NCBI GenBank assembly: GCA_034359265.1
Contig: CP136890.1
Span: 94,017,501 to 94,081,500, forward strand
Source of the DNA: Canna indica
Taxonomy: Eukaryota > Streptophyta > Magnoliopsida > Zingiberales > Cannaceae
DNA length: 64,000 nt
Direction of reading: 5' to 3'
Numbering within the stretch: position 1 is the first letter of the stretch; each line of letters starts with the position of its first letter. Below the pieces are notes generated by a model that ran no database searches, was not told the DNA's origin, and worked only from the letters and a program-made list of their open reading frames with translations. The translations under genes were made by a program, and so were the position numbers. Positions 12,004-24,400 of this stretch are shown piece after piece.

Positions 12004-12385
12004 AAAATGAGCAAAATTTGCCTCTAAAGTATTAAAAAATATGCAAATTTACCCCTAAAGTATTGGAAAGATTGCAAATTTTCTCCTAGAGTATTGAAAA
12101 AGATTTAGATTTGCCCATTTAAATATATTTTAGGCCAAAATTGCCCTTGTCACTACATAAATTGCCACATGTCATTTTCCATCGTGGCATCTTATGTGGT
12201 CGAGCTGCACTTGCCACGTGGGATTTCGTTTGCTGACGTGGACTCCCGTTAACGAGAAGGGCAAAAATAATCCAATTATGTAACGTCGATGATAATTTTG
12301 GTAAAAAAACATAGTTGATGGATAAATTTGCATATTTTTCAATATTTTAGGAGCAAATTTGATCATTTTTTCATTTTTTATCATA
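12004..12385. mobile_element. MITE copy B, inverted relative to copy A
   Basis: Same family as 11088-11422 but in reverse orientation, with the mirrored core GAGCTGCACTTGCCACGTGG at about 12200. Ends GAAAAATGAGCAAAATTTGC and GCAAATTTGATCATTTTTTC. Substitutions and small indels separate the two copies. Confidence 0.7.
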
Positions 12386-13136
12386 CCATATATTTCAGAT
12401 ATCCATTTGGAACATATATATATATATTTTTTTCTCTATTTTTATATATATCATAATTATATAAATAAATATGATTAAAAATTTAAAATCGGATATCCAC
12501 ACAAATATAATGAAGTACAAATAAAGCTGCTTGTTGATATAAAAAATGACATCTCATAGACTAAAAATAGAAGTTGCAATTCATCCATCACAATAAAAAG
12601 TACTACCACATAGTTCTCGACTTCAATTTTAATTCTGAGTATCCTAGAATCGGACCCAAAATTAATTTTAATTGATTCCAAATGTTCGTACTCGTACATT
12701 ATCCATATTTTATTTAGATCTAGTTTTAAGTATACTTAGGACTTATGCACACTCCTACTAACATTTAACTTAATTTCTCTTCTAATATTATCAATTATGA
12801 GTAGTATAATTGATGATAATATCTTAAATATTTTTTAAAATATATGATTCAAATTTTAGCATGATCATCTATTAATTTTTTATCTTTGTTAAAAAATATA
12901 TTCTCTTTTAATTCTAAAAAATAATTTTAAATTTTATTTCAACTTTTAAAATTTTAAAAGTCTCATAGCAACTCTTTAAATTTATTTTAATTCCTCGTTT
13001 CATTCCTTGTATTTTTTTAAAAATCCACATTAATTCATTAAATATATAGTTTTGAACAAAACTGTGATCTAATAATATGTTCATAATAAAATATAAGGGA
13101 TATTTTCTATAAGTTAGTTTTAATTGCACGGGCCAC
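12386..13136. other. AT-rich spacer
   Basis: No gene, RNA or clear mobile element recognised. Base use is strongly AT-rich. Short open frames on the - strand have no family signature. Confidence 0.5.
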
Positions 13137-13144
13137 CTCACACG

Positions 13145-13596
13145 CAGGGGTGACAATTTTATATGCATCCCCTAACTAAAAATCACATCTGTACCGTATC
13201 TGATCCATATCCGCAAGTAAAAATAGATATGGATATAAATACAGATTTAGAAAACTTATATCCGCACGAATATGGTACAGATACGAATATGACTATGTAT
13301 CCGCACCGTCTATCCACGTCTCTGAATTACTATTTTGCCCATCTAAGTTATTAATATATATAAGAGCTATATGATAATTTCATGTCGAGATGAATTTTGA
13401 AGTATATTATATATTTATTTTGGATCAATGAATTAGTAATTTATTAATTTTTTAATTAAATATATAATTTTAATATATTTTTATTAAATACGGTACGAAT
13501 ATCCGTATTTGAAGCGATGAGAATATGAATATGAATATTCACATTCGTAGCGGTGCGAATACGAATAATCCAGTATCCGCTCCGTTGCCGGCCCTA
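13145..13596. mobile_element. hAT-type MITE with 8-bp target duplication
   Basis: 452 bases starting CAGGGGTGACAA and ending TTGCCGGCCCTA, imperfect inverted ends of the hAT kind. It is flanked by ctcacacg (13137-13144) and ctcacatg (13597-13604), an 8-base target duplication with one change. The interior is rich in ATCCGNA-type phrases and has no coding potential. Confidence 0.8.
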
Positions 13597-13604
13597 CTCA
13601 CATG

Positions 13605-15320
13605 AGATGCCTTAATTATGTGCTCCCAATAAATCCTTATGTCAATTTTATGACGTCATTGCACTGTCACTTCCCTCAACCATTTTCTCCAAATTTAAAG
13701 CTCAAAAACAGTGGAGAAAGCTTGCATGTGCATTGCTTTCCCATCAGTGTTTTCCAAATCCAATAGATTTGTATCTTATGATTAATTGGGCAAAATTATT
13801 AATTTCGATGGATTTTTATTGTAATTTTCTTTAAAAAGTTCACTTCCAATGTAAAGTGAAATGATTAAAACATTTTAATCATTTTAGGAAACATTTAGCA
13901 AAGTGAACCAATTAAAACATTTGTTCGGCCACATTTGAAAATGGAATTTTTAGAACCATTATTTTCCTTTTTCTTTTTAGAGAAAGAAAATCTCGGTGAG
14001 AAGAGTTCGTACTACTTTGTAGCAACTTATTTGATTTTAAATTTAGAAACTCCTATTTTTATTAAGGGTGTACACATGTATCGAATAGACCCAGAATCGA
14101 TAATAACTTATTCGATTGAGTATGTTTTGAATAGATAATTCCGATAAAAAACTAAATAATTAGTTGAAATTGATTTCAATTTTGATACCAACGTATCAAG
14201 TACTCGGATTGAATCTGAAAATTAATATCTAAAACAAATTAAGTGTAATATATAGTTTACTAAAATTTAAATTATCCACTATGTTCTTTGGTATTCTATA
14301 TTATATATATATTTTAAATAAAAATAAAAAATCACAATATGTGATTATACTAGGGATCGAATTCTAAATTTCTAAATAACATATAATATATTGTCATTAA
14401 CTGTACTGTATATCCACAATTGGCTTCTATCTTATGTACTTGTTAGATGCAGAGGGGTATCATATCAGGACTCAGGGTCGTGATAAGATGGGCGAAGGCG
14501 AGATGTAGTCAGAATAACTTAATTCATAATTAATTATAATCAAATAGTATTCAATTCATAATTAACTGTAACTATGACAATAAATTGTTTTTGGTTATAA
14601 ATATTAAATGTAATGCACAATTACGTATGCATCTTTTCTGCTCCAATTAAACTTAAACTACACCCTCTCATATTATGAAAACACTTCATATGTTTTTTTA
14701 ATACGCATGACACTACCTGAGTATGATATGGATGATTTGCTAATAGAGGAAAAGTTTACATCACTTAACCTTTCTCAAATATACTTGTAAATAATTTTCA
14801 ATATGCCTTATTCTTATTTTTGAATTAAATTACTACTAAACCTCAAATTAATATACCTTAAAGCACATTGATTTAATGGTTTAAAAGCAATTTAAGTTTT
14901 AAATAAAATAATTATATTTTACAATGATTTACTAATATATGTAACTAAATACTAAATGATGTATAATTTTTTATTTAAAAATCATTTACATCGGGAAAGC
15001 ATAAGATGTACTATAGGGATTGTTTGCTTTATAGGATATAGAAATACAATAAAATATAAATTTTTATTAATTATTTATTTAATGCATGAATTAGAAAAAA
15101 ATAAGATAAAAAAATAAGATTATATCTTTGATTTATTAGGTTTAGTTGAGTCAAAATAGATGAATTACCCGAAATTAAATATATTTTTGTATAAATAAAT
15201 CTTTCAAGCAAGACTATTACAATCAATTCAATAAACCTGATCATTTATGCTATTTTAAATGAATCATTCAATCATTTGCTGAAAAAAAACCATTTGCTTT
15301 AAACAAAGCTCATCTCCCTT
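13605..15320. other. AT-rich spacer upstream of the receptor kinase
   Basis: No gene recognised. The stretch near 14065-14220 (GGGTGTACACATGTATCGAATAG) may be another decayed MITE. Around 15018 a phrase TTGTTTGCTTTATAGGATA resembles the ends of short MITEs elsewhere in the window (53685, 46380). Confidence 0.4.
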
Positions 15321-15327
15321 CCTCAAT

Positions 15328-15335
15328 ATATTTAT
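15328..15335 (+). promoter_or_regulatory. TATA box of the receptor kinase gene
   Basis: TATTTATA lies 60 bases before the ATG at 15395. That leaves a short leader of roughly 30 bases if transcription starts about 30 bases downstream. The position is plausible but unconfirmed. Confidence 0.5.
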
Positions 15336-15394
15336 AGAGGATATGGGCACAGATTTTTTATGCGGAACTCTACAGCCGCACTGCAGCAGCAGCA

Positions 15395-17884
15395 ATGAGC
15401 TCCTTCACTCTCATTCCTCCTTCTCCATTACTACCACTTGTTTTCTCTCTCCTCGCTGCTCTCTCCATTGCCGCCTTCCAACCCGCCGATAACTTCCTCC
15501 TCGCCTGCGGGGCCGCCTCCCCCGTCGCCCTCCATGACGGCCGCCTCCTTCTCCCCGATTTATCATCCTCCGCCTTTCTATCCGCCCCCCGCTCCACCGC
15601 CCTCTCCGCCCCTTCCCCCGCTCCTTCCCCTCTGTACCGCACGGTGCGCGCGTTCCACCTCCCCTCCTCCTACCTCTTCCCACTCCACTCCTCCGCCGCC
15701 CGGAACGGTCTCCTCCTCCGCCTCCACTTCCACCCCTTTCCCTCCCCCTCCCTCAACCTCTCTGCTGCCCTCTTCAACGTCTCCGCTGGCGGCGCTCCCC
15801 TCCTCTCTCTCTTCTCCCCGACGGCCGCACCCCTCGCCAAGGAGTTCTTCTTCAAGCCCAACTCCACCTCCCTCCGCCTTGCCTTCTCCCCTGCTTCCCC
15901 CTCCTCCTTCGCCTTCATCAACGCCATCGAGCTCCTCTCCGCGCCCGACCGTCTCTTCTCCGATGATTTCACCCCGATCCCCTCCTCTTTCTCTTTCTAC
16001 GGCGCCCCGCTCTCGCACCACCTTCTCGAAACCCTATATCGGATAAATGTGGGCGGCCCCGCCGTCACGCCGGAGAACGACACCCTCTGGCGGAACTGGG
16101 AACCCGACGACAAGTACCTTTGGACGCCCTCCCGAACTAAAAGTGTTGCCTTTACGAACGAAATCAAGTATCCAAACGGAGGAACCACGCCGGAGATCGC
16201 GCCGGAGTTCGTCTACGGAACTGCAAGAGAGATGAACAAGGGTAACTCATCGAACTCTTCTTCGCCTTCCGATTATTTCAATATTACATGGAATTTCCCA
16301 GTTGCAAACTCGGTTCACGGATACTTTATTAGATTCCACTTTTGCGACATAATTAGCAAAGCTTTGGGTGAGCTTTTCTTCAACGTGTATATCAATGGGT
16401 ACTCTGCTTACAAGGATCTTGACCTCTCATCGCAATCCAGTTTCACTTTAGCTTCGCCATACTATATAGATTTTGTTGTCATGAATCGAAGCAATACAGG
16501 GAGCATTAACATTAGTGTTGGTCCAGCTGAACAAAGCCTTCCATGGAAGATGAATGCTTTGTTGAATGGCTTGGAGATAATGAAGATAAATGGGATTGTT
16601 TCATTCTCGAAGGAAGACAAAAAGAAGTTGCTTGTTGGAACTGTCATTGCTATTGTTCTTGGTAGCATAGCCTTTCTTTGCGGATTGGTGGTCATGGTTT
16701 TGACACTGCTTCCGCAAAAAGAGATAAAGGATCAGGTAGCACAGTCGCGGGATGCTGATACTTGGTCACCATTGCCTGTGATCACAGAGAATTCATATCG
16801 TAGACTGATAGAGCTAACCAACGCATCCCCTTCCACCAATGCTAATCTTCAGCTGAGGGTGCCTTTTGCTGAAATCTTGTTGGCTACAAATAATTTTGAC
16901 GAGAAAGCTCTTGTTGGAGCAGGAGGATTTGGGAAGGTTTACAAAGGTGTCCTCAGAAATGGCACCAAGATTGCTGTGAAGAGAGGTGTCCGTGGGTCTC
17001 AACAAGGGCTAGGGGAGTTTCAGACAGAAATTGAGGTCCTGTCCAAGATTCGGCATCACCACCTTGTTTCACTGATTGGTTACTGTGAGGAGCAAGCAGA
17101 AATGATCTTGGTTTATGACTTCATGGAGAAGGGTCCTCTAAGAGACCATCTCTATGGTTCAAAAAACCCATCTTTGACCTGGAAGCAACGGCTTGAGATT
17201 TGCATTGGCTCCGCAAGGGGTCTGCATTATTTGCACACTGGTTCTGCTCAGGGCATCATTCACCGAGATGTCAAATCCTCCAACATCTTGTTGGATGAGA
17301 ACTACACAGCCAAAGTTGCAGATTTTGGTCTGTCAAAACTAGGCACTGATAGCAACCAGGGCCATGTGAGCACTGGTGTCAAGGGAAGCTTTGGTTATCT
17401 TGATCCTGAGTACTTCAAAACACAGCAGCTCACTGATAAGTCTGATGTTTATTCTTTTGGTGTTGTGCTTCTTGAAGTTCTATGTGCAAGACCTGTCATT
17501 GATCAATCCCTTCCATGGGAACAGATAAATTTAGCAGAGTGGGCGATGCAGTGGCAAAAGAAACGACTGCTTGATAGAATCATTGATCCTTCGTTGAAGG
17601 GTAAGACCGATCGCAAGTCATTGAAGAAATATGGTGAGATGGTGGAGAAGTGCTTGGCTCAGTATGGAATTGATAGGCCAACTATGGGAGATGTTCTCTG
17701 GAATCTGGAATATGCCTTGCAGCTTCATGAAAGAGCAGTGCACCAAGAACCATATGGTGATAGTATAAGTGGCACTTCTGATGTCTCATCTTCATGTCCT
17801 GCAGGTTCATCTATGACAAACAATAACACTGCTGAAAGAAATGACATAAGTGTAGGTGATGCAACAACCCATGTGTTTTCATAA
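15395..17884 (+). CDS. Malectin-like receptor kinase, CrRLK1L family (At5g24010/At2g23200 type)
   Basis: Plasma-membrane receptor-like Ser/Thr kinase of 829 residues without introns, as usual for CrRLK1L. A hydrophobic signal peptide covers about residues 1-27. The malectin-like ectodomain runs about 28-400 (DNFLLACG near the start, [44 protein letters not shown]). One membrane helix lies at about 412-440. The kinase domain starts near 495: glycine loop GAGGFGKV (about 508-515), ATP-binding Lys529 in IAVKRG, catalytic HRDVKSSN with Asp625, DFG at 643-645 and [10 protein letters not shown]. All key residues are present, so it should be an active RD kinase. Family members sense wall integrity or RALF-type peptides; the ligand here is unknown. 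The first ~700 bases are extremely C-rich and the rest ordinary. The At5g24010-like subgroup is inferred from memory of the ectodomain. Confidence 0.95.
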   Translation: MSSFTLIPPSPLLPLVFSLLAALSIAAFQPADNFLLACGAASPVALHDGRLLLPDLSSSAFLSAPRSTALSAPSPAPSPLYRTVRAFHLPSSYLFPLHSSAARNGLLLRLHFHPFPSPSLNLSAALFNVSAGGAPLLSLFSPTAAPLAKEFFFKPNSTSLRLAFSPASPSSFAFINAIELLSAPDRLFSDDFTPIPSSFSFYGAPLSHHLLETLYRINVGGPAVTPENDTLWRNWEPDDKYLWTPSRTKSVAFTNEIKYPNGGTTPEIAPEFVYGTAREMNKGNSSNSSSPSDYFNITWNFPVANSVHGYFIRFHFCDIISKALGELFFNVYINGYSAYKDLDLSSQSSFTLASPYYIDFVVMNRSNTGSINISVGPAEQSLPWKMNALLNGLEIMKINGIVSFSKEDKKKLLVGTVIAIVLGSIAFLCGLVVMVLTLLPQKEIKDQVAQSRDADTWSPLPVITENSYRRLIELTNASPSTNANLQLRVPFAEILLATNNFDEKALVGAGGFGKVYKGVLRNGTKIAVKRGVRGSQQGLGEFQTEIEVLSKIRHHHLVSLIGYCEEQAEMILVYDFMEKGPLRDHLYGSKNPSLTWKQRLEICIGSARGLHYLHTGSAQGIIHRDVKSSNILLDENYTAKVADFGLSKLGTDSNQGHVSTGVKGSFGYLDPEYFKTQQLTDKSDVYSFGVVLLEVLCARPVIDQSLPWEQINLAEWAMQWQKKRLLDRIIDPSLKGKTDRKSLKKYGEMVEKCLAQYGIDRPTMGDVLWNLEYALQLHERAVHQEPYGDSISGTSDVSSSCPAGSSMTNNNTAERNDISVGDATTHVFS

Positions 17885-19015
17885 CAATGTCCAACTTTAG
17901 CAGATAGCGAAGATTCTTTTAGGATATCTGCTAAATTGTACTTAGAAAACAAAGAAAGAAACTCTCCGACTACAAATTCTTGGATAGAGGTTGAAGGCAC
18001 TTCAAGATTCTTTTTTCTTTCCGGTCAACATATCATTTGGTCAATCATCTCTATTTTTTTTTGTAATATGTATAAGATCTTCAAAAGTTTCATGCCTTTT
18101 GTAATTATTCTAATCCATGGACACACAAATTGTTTGCAAATGGAAACAAAACTTAGTTAAATTCTTGGCGTTTCATGTTGTCAGTCTGGTATCTGAAATG
18201 CATATTAGTGATTCCAGTGCCAGCGAGAAGAAAGTCGTATGTTCACCCTTGATAGTAGAACAATTGAGGCAATGACCTATCATCCCACTAAACTTCTACC
18301 TGTTTTACACAGTGAATTCTTTAATCTATGTTCTATGGTCATTCAGTTTGAAGCCTTCTTTTACAGGACTGAATATTTTGTGTGATTATTGTAATTATCA
18401 TGATTGCTGAAATATATTTGTTCTTCCATTTTGAAGATTCTTGGCATTGATGCTGATGTTTGAATGTGATTTTAGCAGAGAAAGATGCCTCTGCTGCTCT
18501 GCTTGCAATTTGCGAGAACATATTACCGGGTTTTAATGATATGAATGATCATTTCGGCTTTACTTGTTAAGCTTTAAAACAGGAGGGTTGAAAGACTGCT
18601 TTGCATTGCGGCTGGTGCTATCTGTTTCCCATTACATATTGCCAAGAATCCATCCACGGGCAAAAGTGGGCGTGCCGTCGGTGGATCCCACCAAGCTTTA
18701 TCTATAAGCTCTATGTGCACTGGTGATAAAAGAAGTGAGCATGTTAGTGCAACAGTAAAATTGCAAATTTTGCTGCAATTAATATCTTTGTCTGTTTTGT
18801 CTTTTTCTTAATAAATTTAGAGGGATCTTTTCTCTCTCCCTTTCCCTTGGGAAAAAAAAATAATTAATGAATCTAATTCAAATTTTAGCAAAATTAATAA
18901 ATTTAATCTAAATTTTATTTTGTATTAAATTTAATTCAAAATTTTAAATTAACATCAATTATATTGCACTGTGAAGTGATTTAGTTGTGAATAAATATGG
19001 GGAACAGAATCCTTG
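17885..19015 (+). other. 3' flank of the receptor kinase
   Basis: Presumed 3' untranslated region and spacer. No other gene is recognised. AT-rich simple sequence begins after 18840. Confidence 0.4.
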
Positions 19016-19019
19016 GCAT

Positions 19020-19850
19020 CATGAAAGGGGAATGAAAAATGAAAAAATCCTGGACTTTTAGGTTGATAAAGAGAAATATGGATGTTTTGAAAGATGGGTT
19101 AATGAAAAAAGTGGACAATGATAGAATTGAATTCAAATTTAAAGATGAATGGAAAGAAGGTAAATGGGTTGATGAATTAGCATCAAAGTTGATGGCTTTT
19201 TTAGCTACTTCATGGTTGATGATTTGGAAGAACAGGAACAAATGCAAGTTTGAAGGAAGAGGGTGAGATATACAATATATTTTAAATAGAGTCTGGGCTG
19301 AAGTATGAGAATATAATGTAGCTGGAGTTAAAAGGAGAAGAGAGGCTGAAGATAAAAATAATCAGTGAAGGAGCTAATGATTATGGAGAAAAGCTCTATA
19401 CTGATGCAGTCCGGAAGGGAGAAGATTGGGTAGGACGTGGATATGTGTTAATAAATAGAGAAGGGAAGATTCTGATGGAAGGATATTGTGGAACTGAAAT
19501 GACAAGTGATTCATTATATGCTGAGGCTAAGGTTCTATGGTATGGTTTAGAAAATGTGAAGAAAAAGGGATGAAAAAATATTTTAGTGTATTGTGATTGT
19601 ACGAGGCTAATCAAAATATTGAGAGGGGAATTTGATTCCCTTGGCATATTTCAGTTTTGATCTGCAAAATAAGAGAAATAGCAGTTGAGGTAATGGTAAA
19701 GGGATGAAATTTTGAAAAGAGAGAGAATAATGTATCAGCACATGATTTGGCAAAGGAAGCTTTATTATGTTCTCAAGATTTATTCAAGGCAATCCAAGCT
19801 CAGACATCAAATGAAGCAAATGATCAGTTTTGTAGAACTTATTATGATGC
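19020..19850 (+). pseudogene. LINE ORF2 3' remnant (RT-associated zinc region and RNase H)
   Basis: Two decayed segments. At 19039-19266 a frame ends in LMIWKNRNKCKFEG, the typical tail of the reverse-transcriptase-associated domain of plant LINEs. From about 19395 a plant LINE-type RNase H can be read: YTDAV with the first acidic residue, VLINREGKILMEGY, LYAEAKVLWYGL with the Glu, and ILVYCDCTRLIKIL with the next Asp. Stops near 19266, 19570 and 19660 break it. A + frame continues to 20055 but shows no recognised domain. Confidence 0.75.
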
Positions 19851-20055
19851 AAAATGTTTTTTTACAAATGCAAATATTGCATTCTGTAGCTGTAATGTAA
19901 ACAATGACTGTACTAATACTTGGCCTAAATTGGCTGAGATTTCTTACGATGATTCCAATAAAAATATGAATGCTCGAGGGAAATATATTCCTATTCAGTT
20001 TGGAGACGAAGGGTGCACACCTATTGATCATCGGTTCATTTCAACCTTTAAGTAG

Positions 20056-20790
20056 GAAGTGACCTTTTCCTTGAGCAATTTTTTTGCAAAATAATAATAA
20101 TATTAAGGAATATTTGTTTCATAGAATACAATAATAAATGAAATTTAATTTAATTTTTTTATTTAGTATTGCATTAGAAGAAAATAGAGTTTGAATAATA
20201 TAAAGTTGATGATATATTCAATATATACAGATAAAAAATTTATTCAATTTTCTCTCATTTGTTATTTTATTCTATCAGTGAAATAATAAGTTGTTTAGAG
20301 GTTGATCTTCAACTGATATATGATATAACTAAAAGTTTCATAATTATTTGATTTTTACTAATTTTTTTATTATCTTAAGATGATATATACTCACAAATTA
20401 AATGTTAGTTAAATATAAAATTCAAAAAATAAATAAAAAAATTCATTACAATAATAGCTACCCATGAATATCCACGTCACATTAGATTTATGGGCTTATC
20501 GTGTTTATTCCATACAAAAAGAGCGAGTGCAATTTTATGGAGTCAGACTCTACAAATTTATACGAAATCATATTTCATAGAATTTTTATGGAGCCATCAC
20601 GTGAGTGAATATAATTTTATTAAAATTAAATATTTTATTATTAAGACTAAATCTAAAATAAAAGTAATCCTGCATTACAAAAGAGTGAAAATTTACTCGT
20701 ACCTAGAGCTTAATAATATTTTTTTTCCCGGAAAGGGTAAGGTAAGTTTGGATATTTTATCTTCTTAATTCAAAGTTGAAACGGTCCGCA
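20056..20790. other. AT-rich spacer
   Basis: No gene recognised. A phrase TTTGTTTCATAGAATACAATA near 20117 resembles the ends of short MITEs. The sequence becomes GC-richer from about 20780 as the SOC1 promoter begins. Confidence 0.4.
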
Positions 20791-20801
20791 GTAAGACGAT
20801 C

Positions 20802-20807
20802 CACGTG
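20802..20807 (+). promoter_or_regulatory. G-box CACGTG upstream of the SOC1-like gene
   Basis: CACGTG in the context CCACGTGACG, a standard bZIP/bHLH site, in a GC-rich promoter stretch about 650 bases before the ATG at 21454. Function is inferred from position only. Confidence 0.4.
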
Positions 20808-21195
20808 ACGGCCACATCGTACGGAAGGGTCACTCCCCTCCCTCGTACTACCCGATCATTCTCCGACGTGGTTTTGCCAATCTCCAAAGCCACGCGTCGC
20901 CCATCCCGTCATCACTGTCGTGCTCTCTCCACCGCGATCCCGCATCTGCGAATCCGAGACAGCATTCGCGGAAGACCACCAACAATCGATGGTCTCGAGT
21001 GGATCTCATCGAAGGAAATGATTTTGATTGGTGACACTGGTCGACGATGATCCAGGATTGTTGATCTTAAACGCGAATGGCGCATGGTATGGTCACTACC
21101 CCGGTTTACCGTCTGCCTCCCTTTACCTCTTCTTTTTTGCCTTTTCCGGGAAGCGCCAGGAGGAGACAAGATTATGGTAAGAAAATTCCTCTCCT

Positions 21196-21207
21196 TTTAT
21201 ATAAAGG
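21196..21207 (+). promoter_or_regulatory. Possible TATA box of the SOC1-like gene
   Basis: TTTATATAAAGG about 250 bases before the ATG would place the start of transcription near 21235 in a CT-rich leader. An alternative is an upstream leader exon ending at about 21176 (TTATG followed by GTAAGAAA) joined across a leader intron to an acceptor near 21373 (TTTTGTAG). The two models exclude each other. Confidence 0.35.
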
Positions 21208-21453
21208 CTTCTCTTTTCTTCACCTTTTCATCCTCTCCTCCTTTTGTTTCTCCTTAATTAGCCGCCTCTCGTTCTCTGGTAGGTCTCCATCTTCACCGGT
21301 CGGTGATATCGATTCCTTATCTACTGTTTGTTCTTCATCTTTGAATCTTTCTATCTCGCCTTTGGTTTTGTAGGGTTGCTTTTTGATCGATCCGGGAAAA
21401 GAGACGTGAGCTAGTGTTGTCTGAGTGCTTGGGCAAAAAACGTGGAGGAGAAG

Positions 21454-24400
21454 ATGGTGAGGGGGAAGACGGAGATGAGGCGGATAGAGAACGCGGCGAG
21501 CCGGCAGGTGACCTTTTCGAAACGGCGGAACGGGCTGGTAAAGAAGGCATATGAGCTCTCCATCCTCTGCGATGTCGAAGTCGCCCTCATCGTCTTCTCT
21601 GCGAGGGGGAAACTTTACGAGTTCGCCAGCTCCAGGTGACCATCCCAATCCCCACTCTTTCTATCTATACCACTCTCTATGTGCTTTTCTGCTGGTTGTG
21701 ATTGTTGCTGCTCTTCTTGATGCCGTGGTTGTGCGTATGGGATTTGCTGAAAACCCCATTTTGCGTGCCCCGCAAAAGTGCCTTTTTTTTCTCTCCATAT
21801 TCTTAATTTTTGTTTGGCCATCTCAACTGTGGTACGATGCTTGAATTAGTATTAGTTTCCTTCAGATATTGTGATCACTTTAGAGGTCTTACAACCAGTT
21901 TCATCTAGGAAGTTACTGCAAAGCAAAACTCTCTTGGAATAAATGATATGCAGATTGCCCATGGTATCATCACTCTTCTCCATATCTCCATACTTTTTCT
22001 CGTTCAATGTTTTCTCTTTCTCTCCTTTCTCCTATTAATTAATGAACGACAACTGTTAACCTTTAATTTGAAATCATTCAATTTCTTTCCGTATTTCTCT
22101 TATATAATTGCAACTTATTGAAGGATTTTGAATCGATGCATGGAAATAGCTTAGTCTTCTCTTGGATGCTGGAAATAGCAAAGTCCTTTCTAGTTTTCTT
22201 GGTAGAGGAAAATTAATTGCCATGCATAATAGCACGAATCCATTTTTATCTTTCCATTTCGCGTCTGGGCCCACTTATTTTTTCCATATATATGGCTTCA
22301 ATAAATTGCCGCTGAGGTTTCTGATTAATTAATGCTTATGTTTTCCATATACATATATGGTTTTCTTCTACTCTAATGTTTATTTCTGTATATTGCATGT
22401 TTAAGTTCATCAATCAACTTCAAGGTTATGTTAGCTGGTGTACGTACAGAAATAGAACTGTATTAGTTCATTTCCTTGATAATTTTTTTAACTATCATGT
22501 ACGTACACTCATCTTTGCGAGTATCTCTTAATACTAATTAGTAAATAACACAAAGATACATGAGGATGCACTTTTGTTAGTTAATCAATCATTTAGTTTG
22601 TTTTGCCGAACCCTTCTCATTTAGAAAATAACATGGCGCGCATTGCAGTTTTGTAATTGTAGAAATGAAATGACAAAATAAGCAAATGCTTTGCTATGAC
22701 ATTCCAAATCATTCTATTCTCTCTATCCTCAAAAAAAAAATCATTATATTCTCTCGTTTCTTAATAGCGTTTTTGAAGAAGTGAATCTATTAATTGGTTA
22801 ATTTAATTATTAGTTTCCATCATTTCCCAATGATGTTAACTGCCTCTATGCCTCGTTTCTATTTTTCATATATACCAGATATACAAGAATTATAAAATCA
22901 CAACAGAAAGAAATTCTTTCTATATATGATGCATACTAGTTTCTAGTTATATATTCATAGTAGACATAATTGGGTGGATACAACCCAAATTACTAAACTT
23001 TTGCAAGATCAATTTCCTTCCACTAGTGTTATGCCCAAAAAAATATTGAATTAATTAGTATTCCATCACACTGCCGCTTGGGCATGAGGGAGTATAGGCA
23101 AAGGTTCCTACATATCTTGGATGGGTGTAGTGTTGTGACACGACCCTAATCTAAGACAAAACAATAAAAAAACGAAGAACAAGAACAAGAAAACACAAGA
23201 TAACATAATAATTTACGTGGTTCGACTCAGTGTAAGCCTATGTCCACAGACGAAGATAATGAAGATTATAGAGATGATACAAAGTATTCTCACAAATCCT
23301 CACACCACCGAACTCCCTCTATCAATTTTGCTTCTCCAACTCTCCAACCCAAACCGCAGCCCCAAAATATATATATAGACACCATATCAGGCCAAAGCTC
23401 CAAGTCAAAATCGGATCAGGTCCATACCACAATGGCGGACTTTCATTAAGGCGGGTTTTTAATTCGGATTCAAAATACAATACATCTCAACTTGTGGGTA
23501 AAGAAGCTAGTCCCACCACATTGGCGCCCGGATGTGGTGCTAGATAGGAAAGCTTCCTTACATCTAAATGGACAGGTGCAGGTAAAGATGCTAGTCCATC
23601 AGAGCACACAAGAAAATTAGTGGAGTTAGTAGATATCCTAAAAATGACAAAGATTGATGTAGTGTGCTTACAAGAGATTAGATGGACACGAAACAAGACT
23701 AGAGAGATTGATAATACATGATAGGGGTGAGTTCGGGCCGGGCCGGGCCGGGATTTGGTATGTCCCGATCTCGTCCCGATTTTGAGTCGGGACACAAATA
23801 TGTGTCTCGGTCCTGGTCTCGAATATGAAGCATCTCGATTTTGTCCCGTCCCGAATTTTTTGGGACGAGACCGGGACGTCCCGAATATGTTAATATTATT
23901 TTTTCTATAAAATAAAAACAATATTTCCATTAAAATAATTAATATTGTTTTTCCTAAAAAATAATATTATATAATTAATATTACTTATATCATAAACCGG
24001 GTCGGGCCGGGACAATCCCGATTTCTTTTATGTCGTCCCGGTCCCGTCCCAGTTTTTAATCGGGACGGACATATTTGTCCCAGTTTCGTCCAGGACGAGA
24101 TTTTCCCCGAATTTTTGGGTTGGACCGGACCGGGACGGTCGGGACGTCCCGACTCGTGCTCACCCCTAATACATGGTATAAGTTGTGGTATTGCAGATAG
24201 GGCTGCTCACGGGTCGGGGCGGGTTTAAAGGAAAATTCGACCCAAACCCAACTAGGTGTAATCGAGTCGGCTTTAAAAATTTTCACCTCTCAAACCCGAT
24301 CCAACCTAGTACAGATCGGGTAGTCGGGTTTACCCATCTAGGTAAAAATGTGTTTTAAAAATAATTATTTTTAATATAACATTTTAATAAATAAATAAAT

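Noticed and set aside
15411..16046. Several long frames overlapping the kinase N-terminal half
   Set aside because: Shadows produced by the C-rich kinase sequence. Their composition (Pro/Ser or Gly/Glu/Arg runs) reflects GC skew.
19747..20055. 102-residue frame with several cysteines
   Set aside because: It continues the end of a decayed LINE RNase H region, has no signal peptide and no recognised cysteine pattern.
23240..23449. Ser/His-rich 69-residue frame
   Set aside because: It lies inside a Copia LTR fragment, beside the ACGTGGTTCGACTCA phrase.
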